Part shown: positions 1 to 8,388 of the stretch, piece by piece
How positions within the stretch are numbered: position 1 is the stretch's first letter
Layout: each line of letters begins with the position of its first letter
Assembly (NCBI RefSeq): GCF_001315015.1
Contig: NZ_CP012916.1
Location: 574,001 to 638,000, forward strand
DNA: 64,000 nucleotides
Direction of reading: 5' to 3'
Source: Azospirillum brasilense
GTDB lineage: Bacteria; Pseudomonadota; Alphaproteobacteria; Azospirillales; Azospirillaceae
The notes under the pieces: model-generated
Database searches by the model: none
What the model saw: the letters and a program-made list of their open reading frames with translations, nothing else
Told to the model about the DNA's origin: nothing
Translations under genes and position numbers: made by a program

Positions 1-2235
1 GACCAGCGGGCCGAGCCGTCCCATCTCCACGAAGCGGGCCGACGTGACGATGCGGCGCAGCCCGGCGGCGCGGCAGGCCGCCTTCACGGCCTCCGCCCCG
101 GCGGTGAAGTTCAGCATCGCCGCGGGCCGCCCGTAGGCCGCCAGCCCGAAGAACACCGCCGCGGTCGGCGAGGCGGTCGGCAGCAGCACGCCCACCGCCT
201 CCCCCGGTTCGGTGCCACGGGCCAGGATGCGGCCGAGCACCAGGGAACGCGCGGTCAGGGCACGGTAGGACAGCGTCGTGAAATCGCCGTCCTGCACCGC
301 CGCCTTGCCCCAGCCGGTCTTCCGTCCGGCCTCCAACAGGGCGAGCGCCAGCGTGTCGGGCCGCTGCCCGGCGGCGAAGACGGTCTCCGTCATGACGCGC
401 GACAGCCAGGACTTCAGCTCCGCCCGCCGCTTCTTGCCGGCCAGCCCGGTCACGTCGGGGGTGGCGACCGGCGGCATGACCGTGATGGTGATCCGCGGGA
501 ACAGGCCCAGCCGCAGCCGCCCGTGCATTCGCGACAGGATGGAGCGCTGCGCGCCCTCGATGCAGACCGGCACGATGGGGCAGCCCGCCTTGTCGGCCAA
601 CATGCCGGGACCGCCGTTGATCTTCATCAGCGAGCCGGTGACGGTGATCCGCCCCTCCGGGAAGATGCAGATCTTGTGGCCCTCGGCCAGGGTGCGGGCG
701 AGCAGGCGCGTGCCCATCGGCTTGGTCGGGTCGATGGTCACATGGTCGGCCAGCGCCAGGAAGGGCTTGGCCCAGGCCTGCTGCGCGATGAAGCTGTCCA
801 CCGCGAAGCGCATGCCCGGCAGGAAGGCGGCGAGCAGCGCGCCGTCGAGGAAGGACTGGTGGTTCGGCGTGACGACCGCCGCCCCCTCCAGCCGCTCCAG
901 ATGCTCGGCGCCGCGCAGTTCCACCCGGAAGGCCAGCCGGAAGAAGGCGCGGGCCAGCGCCCGCCCCATCCCCACCGCGTCGATGGCGAGCGCCAGGACG
1001 ACGGCGGCCAGCATGCTCGCCCCGCCCCAGGCGGCGACGGTCAGCGGCGTCACGCCCAGCGCCAGCATGGCCGCCGCGATGCCGGAGCCGACCACCATGA
1101 ACAGCGCGTTGACCACGTTGGCCGCCGCGATCACCCGGGCGCGGGCCGAGACCGCCGCGCGGTGCTGGATCAGCGCGTAGAGCGGCACGGCGAAGGCGCC
1201 GCCCGCCGCGGCGATCAGGAACAGGTCGGCCAGCAGCGGCATCGCCCAGGGCTGGGCCAGCAGCGCCAGCGCCGACAGCGGCTCCGCCGACGGAACGTCG
1301 GGCGTCAGGAAGGGCAGCGCCGCCCCGGCCACCGCCGCGACGAGGCCCGCCAGGGCGGCGCGGCGCGCGTCGGAGCGAGACGGCACCCGGTGCCCCAGCC
1401 CGGCGTAGACGGAGCCGACCGCCACGCCCACGGCGAAGACCGCCAGCAGCAGGGTCGCCCCCTCGCTGTCGGTGCCCAGCGTCTCCCGCGCAATGGCCGG
1501 GAACTGCGCCATGACGACCGCGCCGACTCCCCAGAAGATGGAGATGCCGTAGATCGCCAGCATCGACACGCGGTCCTGCGCGGTGGCGCGCAGCACGCGC
1601 AGGGTGACCGACACCGGGTTCAGCCCGACGCGCACCGTCCGGTCGGCGTTGCCCGCCCGCGGGATCAGCAGCGACGCCGCCAGCCCGCCCAGCGCCGTCG
1701 CCCCGAGCAGCCCCGGGAGCGCCAGCGGGTGGGCCATCGCCAGCGAGCCGCCGGCGATGGTGCCGAGCAGGATCGCCACGAAGGTCCCGGCCTCCACCAG
1801 ACCGTTGCCGGCGGTCAGCTCCTCCGGCTTCAGCAGGTCGGGGAGCAGGCCGTACTTGACCGGCCCGAAGACGGTGGAATGGGCGCCCATGCCGACCAGC
1901 GCGACGATCAGCACGCCGAGGTCGGCGCGCATGATGCCCCAGGCGGCGATCGCCATCAGGCCGATCTCCGCCACCTTCACGGCGCGGGCGATCAGCGTGC
2001 GGTCGAACCGGTCGGCCAATTGCCCGGCGGTCGCCGAGAACAGCAGGAACGGCACGGTGAAGGCCGCCGCGGCGAGCGTCGAGATCAGCGCGCCGTCGCC
2101 CGCCGTCCCCGCCATGCCGTAGACGGCCAGCACCGCGATGGCGCCGCGCAGCACGTTGTCGCCGAAGGCGCCGAGGAACTGCGTCACGAACAGCGGCAGG
2201 AAGCGCCGCGTGGCGAGAAGACCGAGTTCGCCCAT
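1..2235 (-). CDS. Fused MFS flippase / PlsC acyltransferase / AMP-ligase (acyl-[ACP]-phospholipid O-acyltransferase), 3' end outside window
   Basis: Translating the minus strand gives 745 codons that run off the window start. Residues 1 to about 430 form an MFS-type lysophospholipid transporter (LplT-like) with many hydrophobic segments. A PlsC acyltransferase follows, with the HX4D motif NHQSFLD near residue 457 and FPEGR near 525. From about residue 630 the protein resembles the N-terminal part of an AMP-binding acyl-ACP synthetase. Proteins of this fused type are usually about 1,130 to 1,150 residues, so roughly 400 residues are missing beyond base 1. The family re-imports and re-acylates lysophospholipids at the inner membrane. 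The start is ATG at 2235, only 3 bases after the stop of the TetR gene, so the two are probably co-transcribed and the TetR product is its likely regulator. Confidence 0.88.
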   Translation of the reverse strand, partial: MGELGLLATRRFLPLFVTQFLGAFGDNVLRGAIAVLAVYGMAGTAGDGALISTLAAAAFTVPFLLFSATAGQLADRFDRTLIARAVKVAEIGLMAIAAWGIMRADLGVLIVALVGMGAHSTVFGPVKYGLLPDLLKPEELTAGNGLVEAGTFVAILLGTIAGGSLAMAHPLALPGLLGATALGGLAASLLIPRAGNADRTVRVGLNPVSVTLRVLRATAQDRVSMLAIYGISIFWGVGAVVMAQFPAIARETLGTDSEGATLLLAVFAVGVAVGSVYAGLGHRVPSRSDARRAALAGLVAAVAGAALPFLTPDVPSAEPLSALALLAQPWAMPLLADLFLIAAAGGAFAVPLYALIQHRAAVSARARVIAAANVVNALFMVVGSGIAAAMLALGVTPLTVAAWGGASMLAAVVLALAIDAVGMGRALARAFFRLAFRVELRGAEHLERLEGAAVVTPNHQSFLDGALLAAFLPGMRFAVDSFIAQQAWAKPFLALADHVTIDPTKPMGTRLLARTLAEGHKICIFPEGRITVTGSLMKINGGPGMLADKAGCPIVPVCIEGAQRSILSRMHGRLRLGLFPRITITVMPPVATPDVTGLAGKKRRAELKSWLSRVMTETVFAAGQRPDTLALALLEAGRKTGWGKAAVQDGDFTTLSYRALTARSLVLGRILARGTEPGEAVGVLLPTASPTAAVFFGLAAYGRPAAMLNFTAGAEAVKAACRAAGLRRIVTSARFVEMGRLGPLV

Positions 2236-2238
2236 GGC

Positions 2239-2820
2239 TCAGGTTTCCTTTCCGGTGGACAGGCCGCGCAGCAGCGCGTCGGCGACCGTGTCGGCCAGCG
2301 TGCCGAGCGGGGCCGTCTGCCGTCCGTAAACGTGCGACTGGATGTTGAGGACGATGGCGCCGATCACGGTATGGGCCAGCGCCTCGCGGTCGGCGTCGAC
2401 GATGCTCCCCTCCGCGATGCCGTCGCCGACGATGGCGCAGACCGCGTCCACCGGCGTCTCCAACCCGTCAGGAACCAACGGCAGTGCGTCGTGCTGCGAC
2501 AGCAGGAGGAAGCGCGCGCGGTCCGGCGCCGCCTCGGCCAGCCCGAAGGCCCAGACGATGACGCGGCGCAGCCGCTGCGGCGCCGGCCCGCTCCCCGCCG
2601 CCGCGCGCAGGTCATGCGACAGGGCGGTGTATTCGGCGGCGAACAGGGCGGCGGCAAGATCCTCCTTGCTGGCCCAATGGCGGTACAGCGCCCCCTCCGA
2701 CACCCCGGCGGCGCGGGCGATGTCCTTGATGGTGGTCGCCTTCACCCCCTTCTGGGCGAACAGCGCGATGGCGGCGTCCCGGACCTTGTGGCGGGCATCG
2801 TTGCGGACATCTTTGGACAT
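2239..2820 (-). CDS. TetR/AcrR family transcriptional regulator
   Basis: A 193-residue regulator of standard TetR size. Residues 9-60 form the helix-turn-helix domain (DIARAAGVSEGALYRHWASK is typical). The C-terminal ligand domain is not assignable to a ligand. I chose the ATG at 2820 because an upstream in-frame ATG pair (2844 and 2847) lies beside or inside a perfect operator palindrome, although its own Shine-Dalgarno sequence is weak. The gene precedes the fused phospholipid acyltransferase by 3 bases, and the pair is divergent from the M20 amidohydrolase. Control of phospholipid or fatty-acid recycling is inferred from context only. Confidence 0.88.
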   Translation of the reverse strand: MSKDVRNDARHKVRDAAIALFAQKGVKATTIKDIARAAGVSEGALYRHWASKEDLAAALFAAEYTALSHDLRAAAGSGPAPQRLRRVIVWAFGLAEAAPDRARFLLLSQHDALPLVPDGLETPVDAVCAIVGDGIAEGSIVDADREALAHTVIGAIVLNIQSHVYGRQTAPLGTLADTVADALLRGLSTGKET

Positions 2821-2846
2821 GGCGTTCCCGTTCGTGGCGTCCATCA

Positions 2847-2864
2847 TGAGTGAACGTTCACTCA
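2847..2864. promoter_or_regulatory. Perfect 18-bp palindromic operator for the TetR regulator
   Basis: TGAGTGAACGTTCACTCA is a perfect palindrome lying 27 bases upstream of the chosen TetR start and about 130 bases upstream of the divergent amidohydrolase start. Perfect palindromes of this size with a TGAACGTTCA core are typical TetR-family operators. Autoregulation, and possibly control of the divergent gene, is inferred. Confidence 0.72.
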
Positions 2865-2995
2865 CATCCTGCACGGAACCGGTCCGTGCTGCAAGGGTGA
2901 TGTGACGGCACCGCATCGTCGTGCGCTTTGCACGACGGGTGCCTTTTTGGGCAAGATCATTCGCACACACTCATGAAACACAGGGAACCAGGGAC

Positions 2996-4168
2996 ATGGT
3001 GAGGACGATCGACGGGACGGAGGCGCTGACGGCCGACATGACCGCGTGGCGGCGCGACCTGCACGCCCACCCGGAAACGGCCTTCGAGGAGGAGCGGACC
3101 AGCGATTTCGTGGCGGAAAAGCTGGCCTCCTTCGGGCTGGAGGTTCACCGCGGCATCGCCAAGACCGGCGTGGTCGGGCTGCTGCGCAATGGCGAGGGTC
3201 CGGCGGTCGCCTTCCGCGCCGACATGGACGCCCTGCACATCCACGAGCAGACCAACCTGCCCCACGCCTCGCGCAATCCGGGGCGCATGCACGCCTGCGG
3301 ACACGACGGGCACACGGCGATGCTGCTGGGCGCGGCGCGCCACCTGTCGGCGCATCCGAACTTCCAGGGCACCATCGCCTTCGTCTTCCAGCCCGCGGAG
3401 GAGAACGAGGGCGGCGGGCGCGTGATGGTCGAGGACGGGCTGTTCGAGAAATTCCCCGTCGAGCAGGTCTATGGCATGCACAACTGGCCGGGGCTCGAGG
3501 TCGGCAAGATCGCGCTGCGCCCCGGCCCCATCATGGCCGCCTACGACATTTTCGAGCTGACCCTGACCGGCAAGGGCACCCACGCCGCCATGCCGCATCT
3601 GGGCACCGACACGATCCTGGCCGGCACCCAGATCGTCAACGCCTGGCAGACCATCGCCAGCCGCAGCGTGCATCCCGTCGATTCCGCCGTGGTCAGCGTC
3701 ACGCAATTCCACGCGGGTGACACGTGGAATGTCCTTCCGGCCACCGCCGTCCTGCGGGGAACCACCCGCACCTTCCGCAAAGAGGTGCAGGACATGGTGG
3801 AACGGCGCATGGGCGAACTGGCCAAGGCCATCGCCGGCGGTTTCGGGATCGAGGCGGAGATGCGCTACGAGCGCCGTTATCCGTCCACGGTGAACGAGGC
3901 CGGGGCGACCGAACTGGCCCGCCGCGCCGCCGCCGGAGTGGTCGGCGAATCGGGGCTGGATCTGGACCCGATGCCCAGCATGGGGGCGGAGGATTTCGCC
4001 TTCATGCTGCAGCAGCGTCCCGGCTGCTACGTCTGGGTCGGCGCCGGGCCGTCGGACGGCGGGCGCAATCTGCACAGCCCGCATTACGACTTCAACGACG
4101 CGGTTCTGCCCATCGGCCTCAGCTATTGGGTGCGGCTGGCCGAAACGGTGCTGCCACGGGCGGCGTAA
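2996..4168 (+). CDS. M20D family amidohydrolase (hippurate hydrolase / N-acyl-amino-acid hydrolase type)
   Basis: A 390-residue zinc-dependent amidohydrolase that cleaves N-acyl or related amide bonds of amino acids. Visible metal-site features are HACGHDGH at residues 99-106, the PAEENEGG stretch at 133-140 with the catalytic and metal-binding acidic residues, MPHLG in the dimerisation lid, and MGAEDFAF plus NLHSPHYDF near the C-terminus. The length matches the family. The start ATG at 2996 has GGGA upstream. It is divergent from the TetR unit and lies 215 bases before the thiazoline-hydrolase/ABC operon. A carbamoyl-amino-acid role in that pathway is possible but unproven. Confidence 0.9.
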   Translation: MVRTIDGTEALTADMTAWRRDLHAHPETAFEEERTSDFVAEKLASFGLEVHRGIAKTGVVGLLRNGEGPAVAFRADMDALHIHEQTNLPHASRNPGRMHACGHDGHTAMLLGAARHLSAHPNFQGTIAFVFQPAEENEGGGRVMVEDGLFEKFPVEQVYGMHNWPGLEVGKIALRPGPIMAAYDIFELTLTGKGTHAAMPHLGTDTILAGTQIVNAWQTIASRSVHPVDSAVVSVTQFHAGDTWNVLPATAVLRGTTRTFRKEVQDMVERRMGELAKAIAGGFGIEAEMRYERRYPSTVNEAGATELARRAAAGVVGESGLDLDPMPSMGAEDFAFMLQQRPGCYVWVGAGPSDGGRNLHSPHYDFNDAVLPIGLSYWVRLAETVLPRAA

Positions 4169-4188
4169 CCGCGCTCGCATCCGACATC

Positions 4189-4211
4189 CCCTCTCCCCTC
4201 TGGGGAGAGGG
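4189..4211. repeat. Short GC-rich stem-loop (10-bp perfect stem, 3-base loop)
   Basis: CCCTCTCCCC pairs perfectly with GGGGAGAGGG around a TCT loop, 20 bases after the amidohydrolase stop. There is no T-run on either side, so it is better read as a dispersed palindromic repeat or processing element than as an intrinsic terminator. I know similar CCCTCTCCCC hairpins as intergenic repeats in many alphaproteobacteria. Confidence 0.55.
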
Positions 4212-4247
4212 TTACAAAGGACACCGCCATCATTCCGGCAGCTTTGT

Positions 4248-4334
4248 ACAAACCATTCCTATCTCCCTATGGTTTGTGTATGAAACAGGAAAATTACCGC
4301 GCCCCGTCCATGGTAATTGCCCGAGTATGCAATT
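4248..4334. promoter_or_regulatory. Three perfect inverted repeats upstream of the FAD oxidase/ABC operon
   Basis: Three separate perfect inverted repeats lie in 87 bases: ACAAACCAT at 4248-4256 with ATGGTTTGT at 4269-4277 (9-bp arms, 12-base spacer); ATTACC at 4293-4298 with GGTAAT at 4312-4317 (13-base spacer); and AATTGC at 4315-4320 with GCAATT at 4329-4334 (8-base spacer). They end about 50 bases before the oxidase start. They look like binding sites for dimeric regulators; no regulator gene is adjacent on the operon side. Confidence 0.5.
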
Positions 4335-4383
4335 TGTCCCATGATCGGGCCGATTTCACCCGACAGACGTGGGACAAGGCACG

Positions 4384-5709
4384 GTGAAGGCGATAGAGAA
4401 GAAGACCGGTGTTCCTGGAACCGGCGGCATCTGGCAGCGGCCCGACTCCCTGTGGGAGGCCACGGCCCCGCCGCCGCCGGCCCTTCCGGTGCTCAAGGAC
4501 GCGGTTGAGACTGACCTGCTGGTGATCGGCGGTGGCTTCACCGGCCTGTCGGCGGCCCTGCACGCCGCCGAATCGGGCAAGCGCGCCGTCGTCCTGGAGG
4601 CATCGGAGATCGGGCGCGGCGCGTCCGGGCGCAACAATGGGCAGGTGATCCCGACGCTGACGCGCCCGGACCCCGAGGACCTCGTCGCCAAGTTCGGGCC
4701 GGAGCGCGGCGAGCGCTTCGTCGCGCTGATCCGCGACAGCGCCGAGACCCTGTTCGCCCTGGTCCGCCGCCTGGGCATCGACTGCGCGGCCGAGCAGACC
4801 GGCTGGGTGCAGCCGGTCCATTCGCCGGGCCGCATCGCCATCGCCGAACGGCGGGCGAAGCAGTGGGGCAGCCGGGGCGCTCCGGTGGAGCTGCTCGACC
4901 GCGCCGGCATTTCGGACCTGCTGGGCACCGACGCCTATTACGGCGGCTGGATGAACCGCAGCGGCGGCCACATCAACCCGCTGGCCCTGGCCCGCGGGCT
5001 GGCCGGCAAGGCGGTCGAAGCCGGCGCGTCGATCTTCATCAACTCCCCCGTCCTGTCGGTGGAGCGACGCGGCGACCGCTGGGTCGCCCGCACGCCCAAC
5101 GGCACGGTGACCGCCCACGCCCTGGTGCTGGGCACCAACGGCTACGCCGCCGCGGTCTTCCCCGAAATCCGGACGGAGGTCGTCCCCGTCCTGTCCTGGC
5201 AGATGGCCACCCAGCCGCTGGACGAGGCGCAGCGGCGCAGCATCCTGCCGGGCCGTCAGGCCATGTCGGACACCCACGGCGACCTGCGCTTCATGCGCTA
5301 CACCGCCGACCACCGGCTGGTCAGCGGCGGCGCGCTGCTGGTCCCCGTCGACGGGGCCGACCGGCTGCGCCGCATCGTCGGCTTGCGGCTGGCCTCGATG
5401 TTCCCCACCCTGCGCGGGCTGCGGTTCGACCATGTGTGGAACGGGCGGATCGCCATGACCACCGACTACACCCCGCGGGTCCACCAGCTCGGCCCCAACG
5501 CCTTCACCTGGGCGGGCTGCAACGGGCGCGGCGTCGCCCTGTCCGTCTCGCTGGGGCGGGAGCTGGCCTACGCGGCGCTGGGCCACGATCCGGCGGAGCT
5601 GGCGCTGCCGCTGACCGAGCCGCGCCCCCTGCCCTTCAACGACCTGCTGCAACGCATCGGGCCGTTCAAACTCCTGCAATACCGCTGGAACGACATCCGG
5701 GAAATCTGA
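4384..5709 (+). CDS. FAD-dependent amine/amino-acid oxidoreductase (DAO family, PuuB/DadA-like)
   Basis: A 441-residue flavoprotein. The Rossmann FAD motif LLVIGGGFTGLSAALHA lies at about residues 43-59, followed by a VVLEASEIGRGASGRNNGQ stretch typical of DAO-fold oxidases such as gamma-glutamylputrescine oxidase. The C-terminal FTWAGCNGRGVALS matches the family's FAD-closing segment. It should oxidise an amine or amino acid; the substrate cannot be read. I prefer GTG at 4384 because GGGACAAGG lies just upstream; a GTG at 4369 is in frame but has no ribosome-binding site. It opens an operon with the thiazoline-hydrolase-like gene (2-base gap) and an ABC importer. Confidence 0.82.
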   Translation: MKAIEKKTGVPGTGGIWQRPDSLWEATAPPPPALPVLKDAVETDLLVIGGGFTGLSAALHAAESGKRAVVLEASEIGRGASGRNNGQVIPTLTRPDPEDLVAKFGPERGERFVALIRDSAETLFALVRRLGIDCAAEQTGWVQPVHSPGRIAIAERRAKQWGSRGAPVELLDRAGISDLLGTDAYYGGWMNRSGGHINPLALARGLAGKAVEAGASIFINSPVLSVERRGDRWVARTPNGTVTAHALVLGTNGYAAAVFPEIRTEVVPVLSWQMATQPLDEAQRRSILPGRQAMSDTHGDLRFMRYTADHRLVSGGALLVPVDGADRLRRIVGLRLASMFPTLRGLRFDHVWNGRIAMTTDYTPRVHQLGPNAFTWAGCNGRGVALSVSLGRELAYAALGHDPAELALPLTEPRPLPFNDLLQRIGPFKLLQYRWNDIREI

Positions 5710-5711
5710 CG

Positions 5712-6224
5712 ATGACTGAAGACACCAAGCCGCCTGCCGCCCCGGACCACGCCACGCAGCTGCGCAACGCCTACGCCATGCGGGCCGCGTCCTACGCCCA
5801 CATGTTCGACGTGCTGCGCGAGCGCTATGGCACCGAGACGGCGCTGGACATCGGGCGCGAGGCGACCCGCCGCCTGGGCGAGGCGATGGGGGTGAAGTAC
5901 GCGGCGCACGGCCCCGACGACCTCGCCGGCCTGTGCCACGCCTTCCTCGACGGCATTCCGAACCGCGATTCCATGTTCGCGCCGGAGATCAAGCGCTGCG
6001 ACGGCGACGCGCTGGAAATCCATTTCCACCGCTGTCCCCTGAAGGAGGCGTGGCAGGCCCAGGGCAAGTCCGACGAGGATCTGGAGCTGCTCTGCAACAT
6101 GGCCGGCGCCATCGACGGCGGCCTGTTCGAGGCGGCCGGCTTCGTCTTCCGCGGCGAGACCTGGAAGCCCGGCGACGAGGGCTGTTGCCGCCTGAAGGTC
6201 CTGCCCGGCCCGAAAGCCGCCTGA
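5712..6224 (+). CDS. L-2-amino-thiazoline-4-carboxylic acid hydrolase family protein (first copy)
   Basis: A 170-residue cytoplasmic protein that I assign to the L-ATC hydrolase family (PF14196 type). The known member opens the thiazoline ring of L-ATC to S- or N-carbamoyl-cysteine in bacterial cysteine production from ATC. Diagnostic features are in the second half: HRCPLKEAW, an LLCNMAGAIDGG stretch, a RGETWKPGDEGCCRL end with paired cysteines, and overall length. It starts 2 bases after the oxidase stop and is followed by an ABC importer. A second family member closes the same operon. The true substrate may be a different heterocycle or conjugate, since most family members are untested. 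Confidence 0.75.
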   Translation: MTEDTKPPAAPDHATQLRNAYAMRAASYAHMFDVLRERYGTETALDIGREATRRLGEAMGVKYAAHGPDDLAGLCHAFLDGIPNRDSMFAPEIKRCDGDALEIHFHRCPLKEAWQAQGKSDEDLELLCNMAGAIDGGLFEAAGFVFRGETWKPGDEGCCRLKVLPGPKAA

Positions 6225-6306
6225 TCCGCCGCGTAAGCCACCCAACCGTACGACGCTGCCCAACACCGGCCTCGAAGCCGGCCTTCACAAGAAAGGTTCA
6301 CACGCG

Positions 6307-7419
6307 ATGACCGCCCTGAAGACCGCCTCCCTCGCCGCCCTGATGACCGGTGCGCTTGCCGGCACCGCCCTGGCCGCCGACACCGTGAAGATCGGCTACC
6401 AGCTGCCGCTGACCGGCGAGACCGCCCAGTACGGCCAGGACTTCCGCAAGGCCGCCGAGATCGCGCTGACCGAGTTCAACGCGTCCGGCAAGCCCTTCAA
6501 GGCGGAGATCGTCTTCGAGGACAGCCGCTCCGACGCCAAGGAGGGCACCAACATCGCCCGCAAGTTCGTGGACGACAAGGCGATCGTCGGCGTTCTGGGC
6601 GACTTCACCTCGGGCGTGTCGATGGCCTCGGCGCAGGTCTACAAGGACGCCGGGATGCCGCAGCTCTCGCAGACGGCCTCGCACCCCGACTACACCAAGA
6701 TTTCCAAGTACCAGTTCCGCAACATCGCCACCCAGGCGCAGGAAGGCCCCTACAACGCCAAGTGGATGCTGTCCAAGGGCTACAAGAACATCGCCGTCAT
6801 CGCCGAGCAGACCGACTGGGGCCAGTCCGTCGTCTCCGGCTTCACCGACGGCGTGAAGGCCAACGGCGGCACGGTGGTGTTCTCCGAGTTCTTCAACCGC
6901 GGGCTGAAGGACTACCGTTCGCTGATCAGCAAGCTGGAGCGCGCGAAGCCGGACGCCATCTACACCGGCTTCTTCTACGAGGACGGCGCGCAGTTCCTGC
7001 GTCAGGTGCAGCAGCTCGGCATCAAGACCCCGGTCTACTCGACCTCGGCCGCCTACAGCCCGAAGCTGATCGAGCTGGCCGGCGAAGCGGCGGAGGGCGT
7101 GCACCTGACCTCCAACTTCCTGCCGACCGACCCGGCCCCGCACATCCAGCATTTCGTGACGGAGTGGAAGGCCGCCTCCAACGGCGCGGTTCCGGGCCAG
7201 TTCCCGGCCCAGGCCTATGACGCCGTGCGCATCATGCTGGCCGCGGTCGAGAAGGCCTACCCGAACCCGACCCGCGAAAAGGTGCGCGACGCCCTGGCCG
7301 AGACCAAGGACTTCGCCGGCGTGACCGGCAAGACCAGCTTCAGCGCCGACCGCGAGGCCGAGAAGGAGCTGGTGAAGGTCGAGGTCAAGGGCGGCGCCTT
7401 CGTGCCGGTCGCCGACTGA
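6307..7419 (+). CDS. ABC transporter periplasmic substrate-binding protein (LivK-like, HAAT family)
   Basis: A 370-residue type I periplasmic binding protein with a cleavable signal peptide (residues 1-23, ending TALA before ADTVKIG). VKIGYQLPLTGETAQYGQD is the usual opening of HAAT-family binding proteins, which bind branched-chain amino acids, amides, urea or aromatic compounds. It is the receptor for the permeases and ATPases encoded immediately downstream. Because the operon also holds an FAD oxidase and two thiazoline-hydrolase-like proteins, the ligand may be a non-standard amino compound rather than leucine; that is inference from context. Confidence 0.92.
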   Translation: MTALKTASLAALMTGALAGTALAADTVKIGYQLPLTGETAQYGQDFRKAAEIALTEFNASGKPFKAEIVFEDSRSDAKEGTNIARKFVDDKAIVGVLGDFTSGVSMASAQVYKDAGMPQLSQTASHPDYTKISKYQFRNIATQAQEGPYNAKWMLSKGYKNIAVIAEQTDWGQSVVSGFTDGVKANGGTVVFSEFFNRGLKDYRSLISKLERAKPDAIYTGFFYEDGAQFLRQVQQLGIKTPVYSTSAAYSPKLIELAGEAAEGVHLTSNFLPTDPAPHIQHFVTEWKAASNGAVPGQFPAQAYDAVRIMLAAVEKAYPNPTREKVRDALAETKDFAGVTGKTSFSADREAEKELVKVEVKGGAFVPVAD

Positions 7420-7473
7420 GCGGCGCGCCCCCTTCCGACCCGATAGCCTAACGATCTCCAGCGAACGGCCCGC

Positions 7474-8388
7474 ATGATCGACCCATACTACCTCCAGCAG
7501 CTCGCCATCGGGCTGTCGCTGGGGATGACCTACGCGCTGATGGCGATCGGCTTCACGCTGATCTTCGGCGTGCTGAACGTCGTCAACTTCGCCCATGGCG
7601 AGGTCTACACGCTGGGCGCTTTCGCCGGGCTGGTGCTGATCTCCGCGACGGCCCCGCCGATCTTCGCGGTGATCTTCATCGCCCTGGCGATCGGCGCCAT
7701 GGCCGGATTCTCGCTGGAGCGGATCGCCTTCAAACCCTTCCGCCGCTTCACCGACGAGGCGTCGCTGAAGTCGCGGGCGATGCGCGAATCCACCCTGCTC
7801 TCCTCGCTCGCCGTGTCCATCGTGGTGCGCGAGGCGCTGGAGATCGTGTTCGGGTCGCAGATGCGCTCCGTCCCGTTCGAGTATCTCATCAACACGCCGG
7901 TGCGCATCGGGCCGGTGATCCTGGTGACCGGCGACTTCATCATCTTCGGCGTGGCCGCGGCGATGCTGATCGGTCTCCAGTATCTGCTGACCCGCACCCG
8001 CATCGGCCTGTCGATCCGGGCGGTGTCGAACAACCCGCTGGGCGCCAAGTATGTCGGCATCGACACCGACCGCACCATCATCATGACCTTCGTCGTCGGC
8101 TCGATGATGGGGGCGGCGGCCGGCATCCTGACGGGGCTCTATTACGGCGCCATCTTCCCCGCCATGGGCTTCGTGCCCGGCATCAAGGCCTTCGTCGCCA
8201 TGGTGATGGGCGGGCTGTCCTCGATCCCCGGTGCGGTGATCTGCGCCCTGATCCTGGGCATCTCGGAGAGCATGGCGACGACCTTCGTGTCGTCGGGCTG
8301 GTCGGACATGGTGGCCTACGGCTTCCTGATCCTGACCCTGATCTTCTTCCCCAACGGATTGTTCGGAGCGCGCCGTGAACGTGTCTGA
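7474..8388 (+). CDS. Branched-chain amino acid type ABC transporter permease (LivH-like)
   Basis: A 304-residue inner-membrane permease with about eight hydrophobic segments. It carries the family segment FGVLNVVNFAHGEVYTLGAF near the N-terminus and the cytoplasmic coupling loop around AVSNNPLGAKYVGID (about residues 185-200). It forms the channel with the following LivM-like protein. Its 3' end overlaps the next gene by 14 bases, which indicates translational coupling. Confidence 0.93.
   Translation: MIDPYYLQQLAIGLSLGMTYALMAIGFTLIFGVLNVVNFAHGEVYTLGAFAGLVLISATAPPIFAVIFIALAIGAMAGFSLERIAFKPFRRFTDEASLKSRAMRESTLLSSLAVSIVVREALEIVFGSQMRSVPFEYLINTPVRIGPVILVTGDFIIFGVAAAMLIGLQYLLTRTRIGLSIRAVSNNPLGAKYVGIDTDRTIIMTFVVGSMMGAAAGILTGLYYGAIFPAMGFVPGIKAFVAMVMGGLSSIPGAVICALILGISESMATTFVSSGWSDMVAYGFLILTLIFFPNGLFGARRERV

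Noticed and set aside
523..2853. A very long + strand open frame opposite the flippase/acyltransferase and TetR genes
   Set aside because: It is Arg/Gly/His-rich with no domain, and it mirrors the real minus-strand genes; long antisense frames are expected at this G+C content.
4189..4211. Stem-loop after the amidohydrolase as an intrinsic terminator
   Set aside because: The stem is perfect, but no T-run follows on either strand; a dispersed repeat is the better reading.
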